DNA of 53,916 nucleotides. Source: Hymenobacter coccineus (GTDB lineage Bacteria; Bacteroidota; Bacteroidia; Cytophagales; Hymenobacteraceae). Numbering within the stretch: position 1 is the stretch's first letter; the number at the start of each line of letters is the position of its first letter. A model generated the notes under the pieces. It made no database searches. It had not been told where the DNA came from and was given only the letters and a program-made list of their open reading frames with translations. The stretch spans positions 1 through 53,916 of the forward strand of contig NZ_MDZA01000088.1 in assembly GCF_001816125.1 (NCBI RefSeq), written 5' to 3'. The position numbers and the translations under genes are program-made. Shown here in pieces: positions 1 through 8,563 of the stretch.

Positions 1-14
1 CACACAGTACAGAG

Positions 15-60
15 GTACTAAATGACGCGCGGACTCGCAGAGTCACGCTACATTTAGTAC
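15..60. promoter_or_regulatory. Hairpin-forming inverted repeat upstream of fcl
   Basis: A perfect 10-bp inverted repeat (GTACTAAATG at 15-24, CATTTAGTAC at 51-60) encloses a second smaller stem (GACTC 32-36, GAGTC 40-44). It lies 33 bases before the fcl start. No T-tract follows, so it is not a classic intrinsic terminator. It could be the end of an upstream transcript, a leader structure or an operator. The structure is seen directly; the function is not known. Confidence 0.5.
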
Positions 61-92
61 TACTGATTAGTGAATCATTAAAGACAAAACCA

Positions 93-1028
93 ATGGACTT
101 GAACGCCAAAATATACGTGGCCGGCCACCGTGGCATGGTAGGGAGCGCCGTGGTGCGCCGCCTGCAAAAAGCCGGCTACCAGAACATCGTCTACCGCACC
201 TCGAAAGAGCTGGACCTGCGCAGTACGGAGGCCGTGAACAGCTTCTTTGCGGAAGAAAAGCCGGACTACGTGATACTGGCCGCTGCGAAAGTGGGCGGCA
301 TCATGGCCAACAACACGTTCCGGGCGGATTTTTTGTTTGAGAATCTGCAAATCCAGAACAACGTCATCCACGCCAGCCACGAGCAGGCTGTGAAGAAACT
401 GTTGTTTTTGGGTTCGTCGTGCATCTACCCCAAGATGGCGCCCCAGCCCATTAAGGAAGAGTACCTGCTGACGGGGCCCCTGGAACCGACCAACGAACCT
501 TACGCGCTGGCCAAAATTGCCGGCCTCAAGCTCTGCGAAGCCTACCGCGACCAGCACGGCAGCAACTTCATTTCGGCGATGCCCACCAACCTGTACGGCC
601 CCGGCGATAACTACGACCTGAACAACTCGCACGTGCTGCCCGCCCTGCTGCGCAAGTTCCACGAGGCCAAGGAGAACAACACCCCGGAGGTGGAAGTGTG
701 GGGCACCGGTACGCCGCGCCGCGAGTTCCTGCACGTGGACGATCTGGCCGATGCCTGCCTGCACCTGATGCTGCACTACAACGGTAGAGAACTCGTGAAC
801 GTGGGCACCGGCGAAGACCTCACCATCCGTGAGCTGGTGGAACTGGTGCGCGACATCGTGGGCTACACTGGCAACGTGCGCTTTAACACCGACAAGCCCG
901 ACGGCACACCGCGCAAATTGCTCGACGTATCGAAGCTAGCCAAAGCCGGCTGGCGCTACAAAACCGGTCTGCCGGAAGGTGTGCGAACCGTCTATCAGGA
1001 GTCGTTTCAAGCTACACCTATCTCATAG
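93..1028 (+). CDS. fcl: GDP-L-fucose synthase (GDP-4-keto-6-deoxymannose 3,5-epimerase-4-reductase)
   Basis: Converts GDP-4-keto-6-deoxy-D-mannose to GDP-L-fucose with NADPH, the last step of GDP-fucose synthesis for surface glycans. The 311-residue length is that of the family. The N-terminus has the Rossmann motif GHRGMVGSA (about residues 11-19). The catalytic set is visible: SSCIYP (near 110-115) and YALAK with Tyr137 and Lys141. The C-terminal substrate domain has the RREFLHVDD and KPDGTPRK motifs typical of Fcl. The ATG start follows an A-rich stretch. The partner gene gmd is not in the window and may lie just upstream. It is GC-rich like the rest of the chromosome, unlike the genes that follow. 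Confidence 0.95.
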   Translation: MDLNAKIYVAGHRGMVGSAVVRRLQKAGYQNIVYRTSKELDLRSTEAVNSFFAEEKPDYVILAAAKVGGIMANNTFRADFLFENLQIQNNVIHASHEQAVKKLLFLGSSCIYPKMAPQPIKEEYLLTGPLEPTNEPYALAKIAGLKLCEAYRDQHGSNFISAMPTNLYGPGDNYDLNNSHVLPALLRKFHEAKENNTPEVEVWGTGTPRREFLHVDDLADACLHLMLHYNGRELVNVGTGEDLTIRELVELVRDIVGYTGNVRFNTDKPDGTPRKLLDVSKLAKAGWRYKTGLPEGVRTVYQESFQATPIS

Positions 1029-1116
1029 TGCAATTCCCTGCGGCAGGTATGTCCCGCCAGTTAGTTACCTTTACGTCCGGAAGCAACTACTTCTGGGCAT
1101 ATTTTCTATTTACTGA

Positions 1117-2022
1117 TTGCTAGTGGACACGATAAACGTTCTAGAAAAACCACAATCCTTGCCAGCTGAAAACAGCCCGCAGGAGGAAAGCTGGACTGAA
1201 GTAATTGAGCCCCGTACCAGCCTGCTCGATCTGCGCCTGGGCGACGTTTGGCGCTACCGCGACTTAATCATGCTGTTTGTGAGGCGCGACTTTATTTCAA
1301 CTTATAAGCAGACGGTACTAGGACCCATCTGGTTCTTTATTCAGCCTATACTTACCACGATTACTTACATGGTAGTGTTTGGGAAAATTGCCAACCTCTC
1401 AACCGATGGGCTACCGCAGTTGCCCTTCTACTTGGCTGGCGTTACCATCTGGAACTACTTCGCTACTACTCTGACAGCTACCTCCACGGTGTTCATTAGC
1501 AACGCGGCCATCTTTGGCAAGGTGTACTTTCCGCGTCTGACCATGCCGCTTTCAATAGTGATTTCCAATCTAGTTCGCTTCGGTATTCAGTTTGGGCTGT
1601 TTCTAGGGGTCTGGGCTTATTATTTAGTCACGCAGAACACCCTGCATCCCAACATATACATGCTACTTACGCCGGTGTTGCTAGTATTAATGGGCCTACT
1701 CTCATTGGGCTTGGGAATGATTTTCAGTGCCCTGACCACTAAGTATCGCGACCTAGCCATGCTGCTGGCCTTCGGGGTTCAGTTGCTTATGTATGCCACT
1801 CCGGTTATCTATCCCCTCTCACGGCTGCCGCTAAAATACAAGGCCATTATTTTGGCCAACCCGCTCAGCTCTATTGTCGAAACTTTTCGTTACGCTTTTT
1901 TAGGCACTGGCACATTCAGCTGGCTTTACTTAGCTTATAGTGCAGTTGTCACAGCAATTATTCTGTTTGCAGGCACGGTTATATTTAACCGGGTTGAGAA
2001 AAGCTTTACGGATACGGTGTAA
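1117..2022 (+). CDS. wzm: ABC transporter permease for polysaccharide/O-antigen export (Wzm-like)
   Basis: Integral membrane subunit of an ABC-2 exporter that moves undecaprenyl-linked polysaccharide across the inner membrane. About 300 residues with a soluble N-terminus (to about residue 45), an amphipathic stretch containing LFVRRDFISTYKQT, then six hydrophobic segments. The block VLGPIWFFIQPI is typical of Wzm/TagG permeases. The open frame begins at a TTG (1117); a GTG two codons later is equally possible, and no ATG is near. The ATPase partner lies about 3.2 kb downstream (5231), separated by three sugar-modification genes. Base composition drops towards A+T here, the left edge of the AT-rich part of the locus. 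Confidence 0.88.
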   Translation: MLVDTINVLEKPQSLPAENSPQEESWTEVIEPRTSLLDLRLGDVWRYRDLIMLFVRRDFISTYKQTVLGPIWFFIQPILTTITYMVVFGKIANLSTDGLPQLPFYLAGVTIWNYFATTLTATSTVFISNAAIFGKVYFPRLTMPLSIVISNLVRFGIQFGLFLGVWAYYLVTQNTLHPNIYMLLTPVLLVLMGLLSLGLGMIFSALTTKYRDLAMLLAFGVQLLMYATPVIYPLSRLPLKYKAIILANPLSSIVETFRYAFLGTGTFSWLYLAYSAVVTAIILFAGTVIFNRVEKSFTDTV

Positions 2023-2369
2023 TTGTTAAAACCCCTTTCGATTGTCATGGGGAGCCCTACGGTAACAAGAATATAATAGTTACTTGTAGTAGATACGCTC
2101 ATATGCTATGAAATACCCATCAATCCCGGGGGCGTAGGTTGAATTAGCATTTCGTTTAGCTAAGCCTACAGGCTACAAACGTTGCTTCAACACCATCCCT
2201 AAAGAACCTTCTGGAAGCTTACAAATGTGAGCAAGCATAATACTCATGGCTGGAAATTCACTAGTGTGAAAGGCTAAATAGTTCGAGTGGTTTGTAAGGA
2301 CCACTAGGGTGGTTGAAGCTGGTTAAATTGTTTGTGCCAATGTATTGGTATCCAAAACTTATTATTCTC
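2023..2369. other. Intergenic gap, no gene recognised
   Basis: About 350 bases between the permease gene and the aminotransferase. The stretch is A+T-rich with stop codons in all frames, and I see no tRNA-like fold and no strong terminator. An in-frame TTG at 2313 would extend the aminotransferase upstream, but the extension resembles nothing in the family. The promoter of the downstream genes may lie here. Confidence 0.4.
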
Positions 2370-3473
2370 ATGCAAATACCGATCTTCCACACCTATATTC
2401 ATCCAACAGCAAAACAGCGCGTGGCCGAAGTACTCGACACGACGTTTTTAAGTGAGGGGAAATTAGTAAAAGAATTCGAAGCCCGTTTAAGTAGGGATTT
2501 GGGCATGGTTCATCCAGCTGCTCTTAATAGCGGTACTAGTGCCCTTCATCTAGCGATGGTGATAGCGGGCATTGGACCTGGCGATGAGGTTATTTTGTCA
2601 CCTCAAACGTTTGTGGCTTCTGCTTTGGTGATTTCGCAGCAGGGTGCTACTCCCGTCTTTGCTGACATTCAATACGAGACTGGTAATATTGATCCATCCG
2701 ATATAGAAAGCAGAATTACAGAGCGCACGAAAGCCATCATGGCAGTGCATTGGGGCGGGTATCCGTGCGACTTGGATGAGATCCACGCCATTGCTCGCAA
2801 ATATGGGCTGTTGGTTATTGAAGACGCTGCGCACGCGCCTGGGGCTACTTATAAGGGCCGGGCAATCGGTTCTATTTCTGACTTCACGTGCTTTTCTTTT
2901 CAAGCGATTAAACATCTGACTACGGGCGATGGAGGAGCCATTTGCTGCCTTGACCCGGTGCTTGTCCAAGAGACTTTTAAGCGCCGGTGGTTCGGTATTG
3001 ATCGGGCTAACTCGCCCATGTCTGAGCTAGGGGAAAGAGAGTATGATATCTCGGCTGTAGGGTTTAAATATCATCTTAGCGATTACGCAGCGGCGCTGGG
3101 CCTAGCTAACCTTGAAGGCTTTAACGAACGACTGGCACGGCGCCGAGCGTTAGTGCGCCGCTACCGGGAAGAACTCGCGAACGTACCAGGGCTTACCCTG
3201 TTTGAAGAGAAGGGTGACCGTGAAGGTGCCTACTGGCTATTTGGCTTTCACGTTGAGCAGCGCTTAGCGTTCATTCGCTCACTCAAAGCAAAAGGTATCG
3301 TGGCATCAATAATCCACGATGGTATCGACCATAATTCGCTTTTTGGCGGCACTAGGGCCGATTTGGCCAATCAACTCCGTTTTAATAAAACGCAGATTCA
3401 TATTCCTATCCACGATGCGCTCACCAATGAGCAGCTTGCGTATGTTGTGGATGTCATTAAACAGGGCTGGTAA
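2370..3473 (+). CDS. DegT/DnrJ/EryC1/StrS-family PLP-dependent sugar aminotransferase
   Basis: Expected to transaminate a nucleotide-linked keto-deoxysugar with glutamate as amino donor, producing an amino sugar for the polysaccharide. From the ATG at 2370 it is 367 residues, normal for the family. Family marks are NSGTSALHLA in the N-terminal part, VIEDAAHAPGA with the PLP-binding Asp152, and SFQAIKHLTTGDGG with the Schiff-base Lys181. The ATG is preferred to the upstream TTG (2313) because MQIPIFHTYIHP is a normal family N-terminus. The next gene, a GDP-fucose-synthase-like SDR, starts 2 bases after this stop, so the two are surely co-transcribed. A GDP-sugar substrate (perosamine-like) is possible but cannot be shown. 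Confidence 0.88.
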   Translation: MQIPIFHTYIHPTAKQRVAEVLDTTFLSEGKLVKEFEARLSRDLGMVHPAALNSGTSALHLAMVIAGIGPGDEVILSPQTFVASALVISQQGATPVFADIQYETGNIDPSDIESRITERTKAIMAVHWGGYPCDLDEIHAIARKYGLLVIEDAAHAPGATYKGRAIGSISDFTCFSFQAIKHLTTGDGGAICCLDPVLVQETFKRRWFGIDRANSPMSELGEREYDISAVGFKYHLSDYAAALGLANLEGFNERLARRRALVRRYREELANVPGLTLFEEKGDREGAYWLFGFHVEQRLAFIRSLKAKGIVASIIHDGIDHNSLFGGTRADLANQLRFNKTQIHIPIHDALTNEQLAYVVDVIKQGW

Positions 3474-3475
3474 CT

Positions 3476-4408
3476 ATGAAAATTGTCTTATTTGGGGCCA
3501 ATGGCTTTGTGGGCCGAAACGTAAGTGAAGTACTTCGCGAGAATGGCGTCGAGCCGATTGAAAGCTCTCTTAGTACCGGTCTGGACTTGCGCGACGCTGC
3601 GACCACAACTGTATTTCTACGCCAGCACCGGCCCGAGTTTATTATTAATTGCGCGGCGCATGTTGGAAGCCTGAACTACGTAACTGAGCAGGCTGCCACC
3701 GTGATTGCCGATAATACCCGCATGATTTTGGGAATGTATGAAGCAGTGGCCCAAGCTTGCCCCCGTGCTATCGTAATAAACCCAGTCGCCAACTGCGCTT
3801 ATCCTGCTACGTCCAATGTTTTTCGGGAAGAGGAATGGTGGGACGGGCATTTGCACCGCTCGGTGCTTAGCTATGGAGCTACCCGACGGCTACTGTGGGC
3901 GGTAGGGGAGTGCTTTATGATGCAGCATGCGGTGCGCAGCATACATCTACTAGTGCCGAACATGTACGGCCCGCACGATTCGACCGATCCTAATAAAGCT
4001 CATGCCTTAAATGCATTAATATCTAAGTTTGTGAAAGCCGAAAAGATCGTGCAGCCAGAGCTACCCATCTGGGGTACCGGCGTGGCGGTGCGTGAGTGGC
4101 TCTACGCCAAAGACTTTGGCCGCTTGGTGTGGCAGGTCTTACTCCGGCCCGAACGACTCGGTTTGGAACAACCGCTAAACGTGGCGCAGAACGCCGGTCT
4201 GAGTGTAAAAGAACTAGTAAATGTTATTCAAGCGAACTTTCATTACCAGGGCCGTATCGTGTGGGATTCTAGCAAGCCTGACGGTGCTCCTCGCAAGGTA
4301 ATGGATGATGTACACTTTCGAGAGGTGTTTCCAGATTTTGAATTTACTGATTTTCAAGAAGGAATCCGGCAGACAACAGCGGGATATGAGGGAAGATTTC
4401 CTTATTGA
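3476..4408 (+). CDS. NAD-dependent epimerase/dehydratase, GDP-L-fucose synthase-like with altered catalytic Lys
   Basis: Extended SDR of 310 residues, a distant paralogue of the fcl product. The N-terminal Rossmann motif FGANGFVGRN is intact, and the C-terminal KPDGAPRKVMDD block matches the GDP-fucose synthase group. The usual YxxxK is instead YGATR: Tyr133 is kept but the Lys position (137) is Arg. The SSC block of Fcl reads ANCAYP. It may be a reductase or epimerase with shifted chemistry, acting on the product of the adjacent aminotransferase or on its substrate. The start is 2 bases after the aminotransferase stop, indicating tight coupling. The exact reaction is not known. Confidence 0.82.
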   Translation: MKIVLFGANGFVGRNVSEVLRENGVEPIESSLSTGLDLRDAATTTVFLRQHRPEFIINCAAHVGSLNYVTEQAATVIADNTRMILGMYEAVAQACPRAIVINPVANCAYPATSNVFREEEWWDGHLHRSVLSYGATRRLLWAVGECFMMQHAVRSIHLLVPNMYGPHDSTDPNKAHALNALISKFVKAEKIVQPELPIWGTGVAVREWLYAKDFGRLVWQVLLRPERLGLEQPLNVAQNAGLSVKELVNVIQANFHYQGRIVWDSSKPDGAPRKVMDDVHFREVFPDFEFTDFQEGIRQTTAGYEGRFPY

Positions 4409-4450
4409 TAAATCTGTTGGTATATCATTAACAATGTATAAAGCAAATAA

Positions 4451-5023
4451 ATGGCGAATTCTAATGCTGGTTTAAGCTCTCAACAATACGATATAGCATT
4501 GCTGAAAAGTGTTGGAGACGACGTTTTCATTAGCGCAAACGTCGAGATTAGACGTCCCCACTTAGTATCAATTGGCAATCATGTTGCCATTGATTCTGGC
4601 GTTTATATCACTACTGCTGCAACTATTGGGGATTACACGCATTTATCTCCGTATATCACAGTTATAGGAGGAGAAAAAAGCGAGCTTATAATTGAGCACT
4701 TTGTAACTATTGCTGCTGGTAGTCGATTTATTTGTGGTTCTGACCGATTCATGGGGGACGGTTTTACTAGTGTAACAGCGCCGGAAGAGTTTCGCGATAC
4801 TGTTGATTTCGGCACAATTCGCTGCCAACGTTTCGCAGGTATCGGCACCAATGTAGTTATCATGCCTAATGTTATTATTGCTGAAGGTAGTGTAATTGGA
4901 GCTTGCTCGTTGGTAACTAAGGATACGGAGCCGTGGACTGTGTACGTGGGGGTTCCGGCCCGGCCTGTCAAAACAAGACCTCGCGACAAAATGTTGGCCT
5001 ATGCCAAGCAGCTAGGTTATTAA
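4451..5023 (+). CDS. Left-handed beta-helix acyl/acetyltransferase (WbbJ/LacA-like)
   Basis: A 190-residue protein built of hexapeptide repeats (for example VSIGNHVAIDSGVYI, ITVIGG, IGTNVVIMPNVIIAEGSVIGA) ending in VYVGVPARPVK, the usual close of sugar O- or N-acetyltransferases of the xenobiotic/LacA type. It probably acetylates a sugar or amino sugar using acetyl-CoA as a soluble trimer. Following the aminotransferase and SDR, it may N-acetylate the amino group they install. The ATG is 42 bases after the SDR stop. The exact acceptor cannot be read from sequence. Confidence 0.85.
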   Translation: MANSNAGLSSQQYDIALLKSVGDDVFISANVEIRRPHLVSIGNHVAIDSGVYITTAATIGDYTHLSPYITVIGGEKSELIIEHFVTIAAGSRFICGSDRFMGDGFTSVTAPEEFRDTVDFGTIRCQRFAGIGTNVVIMPNVIIAEGSVIGACSLVTKDTEPWTVYVGVPARPVKTRPRDKMLAYAKQLGY

Positions 5024-5230
5024 TTAAACCAAGCGTAAATAACGGCCGTCTACAAGTTGAATTATGTGCTGACTATATAAAATAATCTTCCTTATCTATG
5101 ATAGGTTGTGAATCGATTGGTATCCGTTCGCAATTTTGGTGAAGGAATTTAGTAAGGTGTTCACTCAGTATCCTTAATTGACTTAACCCGTAGATTAAGA
5201 TGCTCGATACCAAATTTATTAGCTGCTAGT

Positions 5231-6550
5231 ATGAATAATGTTGCGATTAAAATCGAAAATTTAGGTAAGCAGTACCGGTTAGGAGAAATTGGTACGGGTA
5301 CATTGGGTAGTGACCTGACGCGGGCTTGGGCAAAGCTTCGGGGCCGGGAAGACCCATTTGCTAAAGTTGGGGAAACTAACGACCGCACAAAGAAGGGCAA
5401 CAGTGATTTCGTCTGGTCCTTGCGCGATGTAAATTTTGAAGTCAAGCAAGGCGAAGTGCTGGGTATCGTTGGCCGCAATGGGGCGGGCAAGTCCACGCTC
5501 CTCAAGATTCTCTCCAAGGTTACGGCACCGACGACAGGCCGTATGAAGGTGCGGGGCCGCATTGCCTCCCTGCTAGAAGTCGGAACGGGCTTTCACCCCG
5601 AGTTGACAGGTAGGGAAAATATTTATCTTAATGGCGCTATCCTAGGCATGAGCAAGTCGGAGATCCGAAGCAAATTCGACGAGATAGTTGACTTTTCGGG
5701 CGTAGAGCGTTATATCGACACGCCGGTTAAACGCTATAGCAGTGGCATGTACGTGCGCCTAGCCTTTGCCGTGGCTGCCTTCCTAGAACCTGAGATTCTC
5801 ATTATTGATGAGGTACTGGCCGTTGGCGACGCAGAATTTCAGAAAAAGTGTCTTGGCCGTATGAAAGATGTAAGTGTTAATGATGGGCGAACTGTTTTGT
5901 TCGTCAGCCATAGCATGACTTCGGTTCAGTCTTTATGCAAAAACGGCTTGTTTTTAGAAAATGGCGAAACTCAAGGAGTAGAAGACATTGCGACGCTAGT
6001 TGAGAAGTATAATTATGGACAGGGCAATGTTTCCAGAAACGCAGCTGAGTATTTCGGTGACAATCCCATCCATCACTTAGAAACTAAAAATCAAGTTAAA
6101 ATCGAACATGTACGCTTAGTTAGTAAAAATGGAGAGTCTAGAAATAGATTTAAAACTACTGAGAATATAACAATTGAAATTCAATGGAAGAATATCCGAG
6201 GTGTATCATGCTCTCCAAATTTTCAGCTGACAACTCCAATGGGAGTTAATGCTATAATTGCCTCCGATAGTCCGATAGATTGGGACGGTAGCAACAAAAT
6301 GGCTGTGGGTACATATTTATCCGAGTTTATTATACCCGCTAATCTTCTAAATGCTAATGATTTCTACCTGTCTGTTGCGTTAGATTCGCATAGTCCGAGA
6401 GTGTGCTATGAATCACATGTTGATATCTTAAAACTTAGCGTGTGGGACCCAATGGATGAGACATCCATTGCTAGAGGAATGTTCACCTCTGTAAGGGAAG
6501 ATGTTATCCTATGGCCAGCGCTACAGTGTTCGTTTCAGAAGATAGATTAA
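5231..6550 (+). CDS. wzt: ABC transporter ATP-binding protein with C-terminal glycan-binding domain (Wzt-like)
   Basis: ATPase half of the polysaccharide exporter. The nucleotide-binding domain (about residues 1-250) has Walker A GRNGAGKST (about 80-88), signature YSSGMYVRLAFA (about 167-178) and Walker B ILIIDEVLAVGD (about 188-199). A linker leads to a second domain (about 285-410), rich in beta strands, in the position of Wzt_C, the module that in E. coli O8/O9a recognises the capped non-reducing end of the glycan. With this domain, export would be tied to a particular terminal structure. The total of 439 residues is usual for two-domain Wzt. It pairs with the permease at 1117-2022. The 207-base gap upstream may hold a promoter. 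Confidence 0.92.
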   Translation: MNNVAIKIENLGKQYRLGEIGTGTLGSDLTRAWAKLRGREDPFAKVGETNDRTKKGNSDFVWSLRDVNFEVKQGEVLGIVGRNGAGKSTLLKILSKVTAPTTGRMKVRGRIASLLEVGTGFHPELTGRENIYLNGAILGMSKSEIRSKFDEIVDFSGVERYIDTPVKRYSSGMYVRLAFAVAAFLEPEILIIDEVLAVGDAEFQKKCLGRMKDVSVNDGRTVLFVSHSMTSVQSLCKNGLFLENGETQGVEDIATLVEKYNYGQGNVSRNAAEYFGDNPIHHLETKNQVKIEHVRLVSKNGESRNRFKTTENITIEIQWKNIRGVSCSPNFQLTTPMGVNAIIASDSPIDWDGSNKMAVGTYLSEFIIPANLLNANDFYLSVALDSHSPRVCYESHVDILKLSVWDPMDETSIARGMFTSVREDVILWPALQCSFQKID

Positions 6551-6585
6551 TGATTAAAGAAATTTAATTTTTTGCGTTGAATATC

Positions 6586-7521
6586 ATGCAACAACCCACT
6601 ATTTCATTTATGATTTCTACCTTTAATAAGGTGGATTATCTTAAGCTTGTACTAACTGATTTAATTAATAATATTCAAGCAGATGAGGAGATAGTCGTAG
6701 TTGACGGTGGGAGTACTGATGGAAGCGTAGAATTCCTGCAAAATTTAGCGGATAGACAGCTGATTCATGCCTTTATTTCTGAGAAGGATTCTGGTGAGGG
6801 ACATGGATTTAATAAGGCCATTTTACTCTCGAAAGGAAAAATTGTAACTTTCCTAACTGATGACGACGCTTTTAATTACGAGGGATTAAGAGTATGTAAA
6901 GCATTTATGCTGGAGCATCCTAAACTGGACTTTCTTTTTACTGGAGGGGCTGATTATCAGTTTCAGCTAACCAATACAATCAATTACTTTACACCGGTAT
7001 ACGAGGAGTGGGTTAAGGAGTATGCACTAAGTAGCAAGGCTTTTTCATTTTGCATGTTGGGTTCTATGATGAATAAATCATCTTTGCCATTACTAGGACT
7101 TATTAACCCTACAATAAGAAGGGCTGACGCTGAATTTTCACTTAGAATCACATTCTCAAAAATTAAAATCGCTTTTTACCCACCTCCGTGTTATGTCAGG
7201 ATTTTAAATAATAATAGCAATTCAGCTGTCTTTAGCAAAAAAATTAAAGAGGAGACAGAAATGCTCAATGCACTTTATGGTGTCTATCTGGATGGGCCAC
7301 CTCCACAACTAGAACAAACCACCTTTTTGAAACATATAAAAAATATTATAAGGCCACTCTATAGAACCGTTTTCCCTGTTACACTAGTGTCGAACACAGG
7401 AAACTCTACTGAAAATAGTACATTCCATCCATTCCCATACATAGAAGCATATGCTTACGCTAAAGAATGGTTGAAGAAAAAGTATCATTTAGAAAGTGAT
7501 AAGTTTATTAGTAACTTATAA
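6586..7521 (+). CDS. Glycosyltransferase family 2
   Basis: GT-A fold transferase adding a sugar from an NDP donor to the growing glycan at the inner face of the cytoplasmic membrane. The N-terminus ISFMISTFNKVDYLKLVL is the usual GT2 opening. VVVDGGSTDGS and the acidic TDDDA (about residue 88) form the donor and metal site. The ATG at 6586 is chosen over a TTG three codons upstream. It is 311 residues, strongly A+T-rich, among the most A+T-rich genes of the window. The C-terminal third has no recognised motif. Donor and acceptor are unknown. Confidence 0.85.
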   Translation: MQQPTISFMISTFNKVDYLKLVLTDLINNIQADEEIVVVDGGSTDGSVEFLQNLADRQLIHAFISEKDSGEGHGFNKAILLSKGKIVTFLTDDDAFNYEGLRVCKAFMLEHPKLDFLFTGGADYQFQLTNTINYFTPVYEEWVKEYALSSKAFSFCMLGSMMNKSSLPLLGLINPTIRRADAEFSLRITFSKIKIAFYPPPCYVRILNNNSNSAVFSKKIKEETEMLNALYGVYLDGPPPQLEQTTFLKHIKNIIRPLYRTVFPVTLVSNTGNSTENSTFHPFPYIEAYAYAKEWLKKKYHLESDKFISNL

Positions 7522-7562
7522 ACCTAATTCGAATGTACAAAAATTTGCCTCTGTCTCATTAG

Positions 7563-8546
7563 ATGATTTATCTACCCAAGATATCCATAATTACTCCGAG
7601 TTACAACCAAGGTCATTATCTGGAGGAAACAATCTGCTCTATAATCTCCCAGAACTACTTGAATTATGAGCTTATTATTATTGATGGAGCTAGTAAGGAT
7701 AATACGGTTGAGGTAATCAAAAAGTACGAGGAATATATAACTTATTGGGTCAGTGAGCCGGACCGGGGGCAAAGCCATGCTATTCAAAAAGGCTTAACCC
7801 ATGCAACTGGCGACATTATTAACTGGATCAACAGCGACGATTTAGTAGCACCTGGGGCATTCCATGCCTTAGCGAAGGAGTTTGACCTTGACCGCTATGA
7901 TGTGCTGTGTGGGACCTGTGACTATTTTGTCGACGAACTTGCGCATCTCGACAAGCGTAACGAACGGATGGGGGTATTTGCCACCGTGGGCGATACCCTG
8001 CTTGCTTGTCATATCAACCAGCCATCAACTTTTTTCAAAGCGTCTGTATTTAAGCAACTAGGTATCGATGAGCAATTCCATTACACAATGGATGTCGATT
8101 TATGGTACCGCTACTTGCTAACAGCAGGTCATAGCCGTATCCATCTTTCCGATAAATTGCTTACTTATTTCCGTTTGCACGGGACTTCCAAAACAGTGGT
8201 CGACCATTTGAAATTTGAAGGCGATAGAAATAAAGTCTATTATAATGTAATGCTGAGCTTAAATCAGCCACCCGCTTTGCTAGGATTTATGAGCTTTGCA
8301 ATTTCTGATTTCGAATTGTTTAAACCTACCCGCTACCCAGTAGGGATTCTCGTTGCTGAGGCCAAAACATTCATTCGTACATATGCTTGGTTGGCGGTCC
8401 AGTACTATAATGGGAAGCATGACTATCCGGCTGCTCGTGTGTGCTTGCAAGTAGCCCGTCGCTACGGCCAGCCGCTAACCTTAACGGTATTGCGGCAGCT
8501 GATCAAGCACTATTTAATTCCAACTGCACTACTGCGCTCGCAATAA
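7563..8546 (+). CDS. Glycosyltransferase family 2 (WcaA-like)
   Basis: A 327-residue GT2 enzyme. It opens PKISIITPSYNQGHYLEETICS, with IIIDGASKDNT and the metal-binding INSDD (about residues 91-95). An RGQSHAIQKG block follows the nucleotide site. The C-terminal part includes MDVDLWYRYL, typical of the acceptor-side loop in WcaA-like transferases. It starts 41 bases after the previous transferase and is co-directional with it. The specific linkage cannot be deduced. Base use is less A+T-rich than in the gene before it. Confidence 0.87.
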   Translation: MIYLPKISIITPSYNQGHYLEETICSIISQNYLNYELIIIDGASKDNTVEVIKKYEEYITYWVSEPDRGQSHAIQKGLTHATGDIINWINSDDLVAPGAFHALAKEFDLDRYDVLCGTCDYFVDELAHLDKRNERMGVFATVGDTLLACHINQPSTFFKASVFKQLGIDEQFHYTMDVDLWYRYLLTAGHSRIHLSDKLLTYFRLHGTSKTVVDHLKFEGDRNKVYYNVMLSLNQPPALLGFMSFAISDFELFKPTRYPVGILVAEAKTFIRTYAWLAVQYYNGKHDYPAARVCLQVARRYGQPLTLTVLRQLIKHYLIPTALLRSQ

Positions 8547-8563
8547 ATGTGGCAAAGCTTTAG

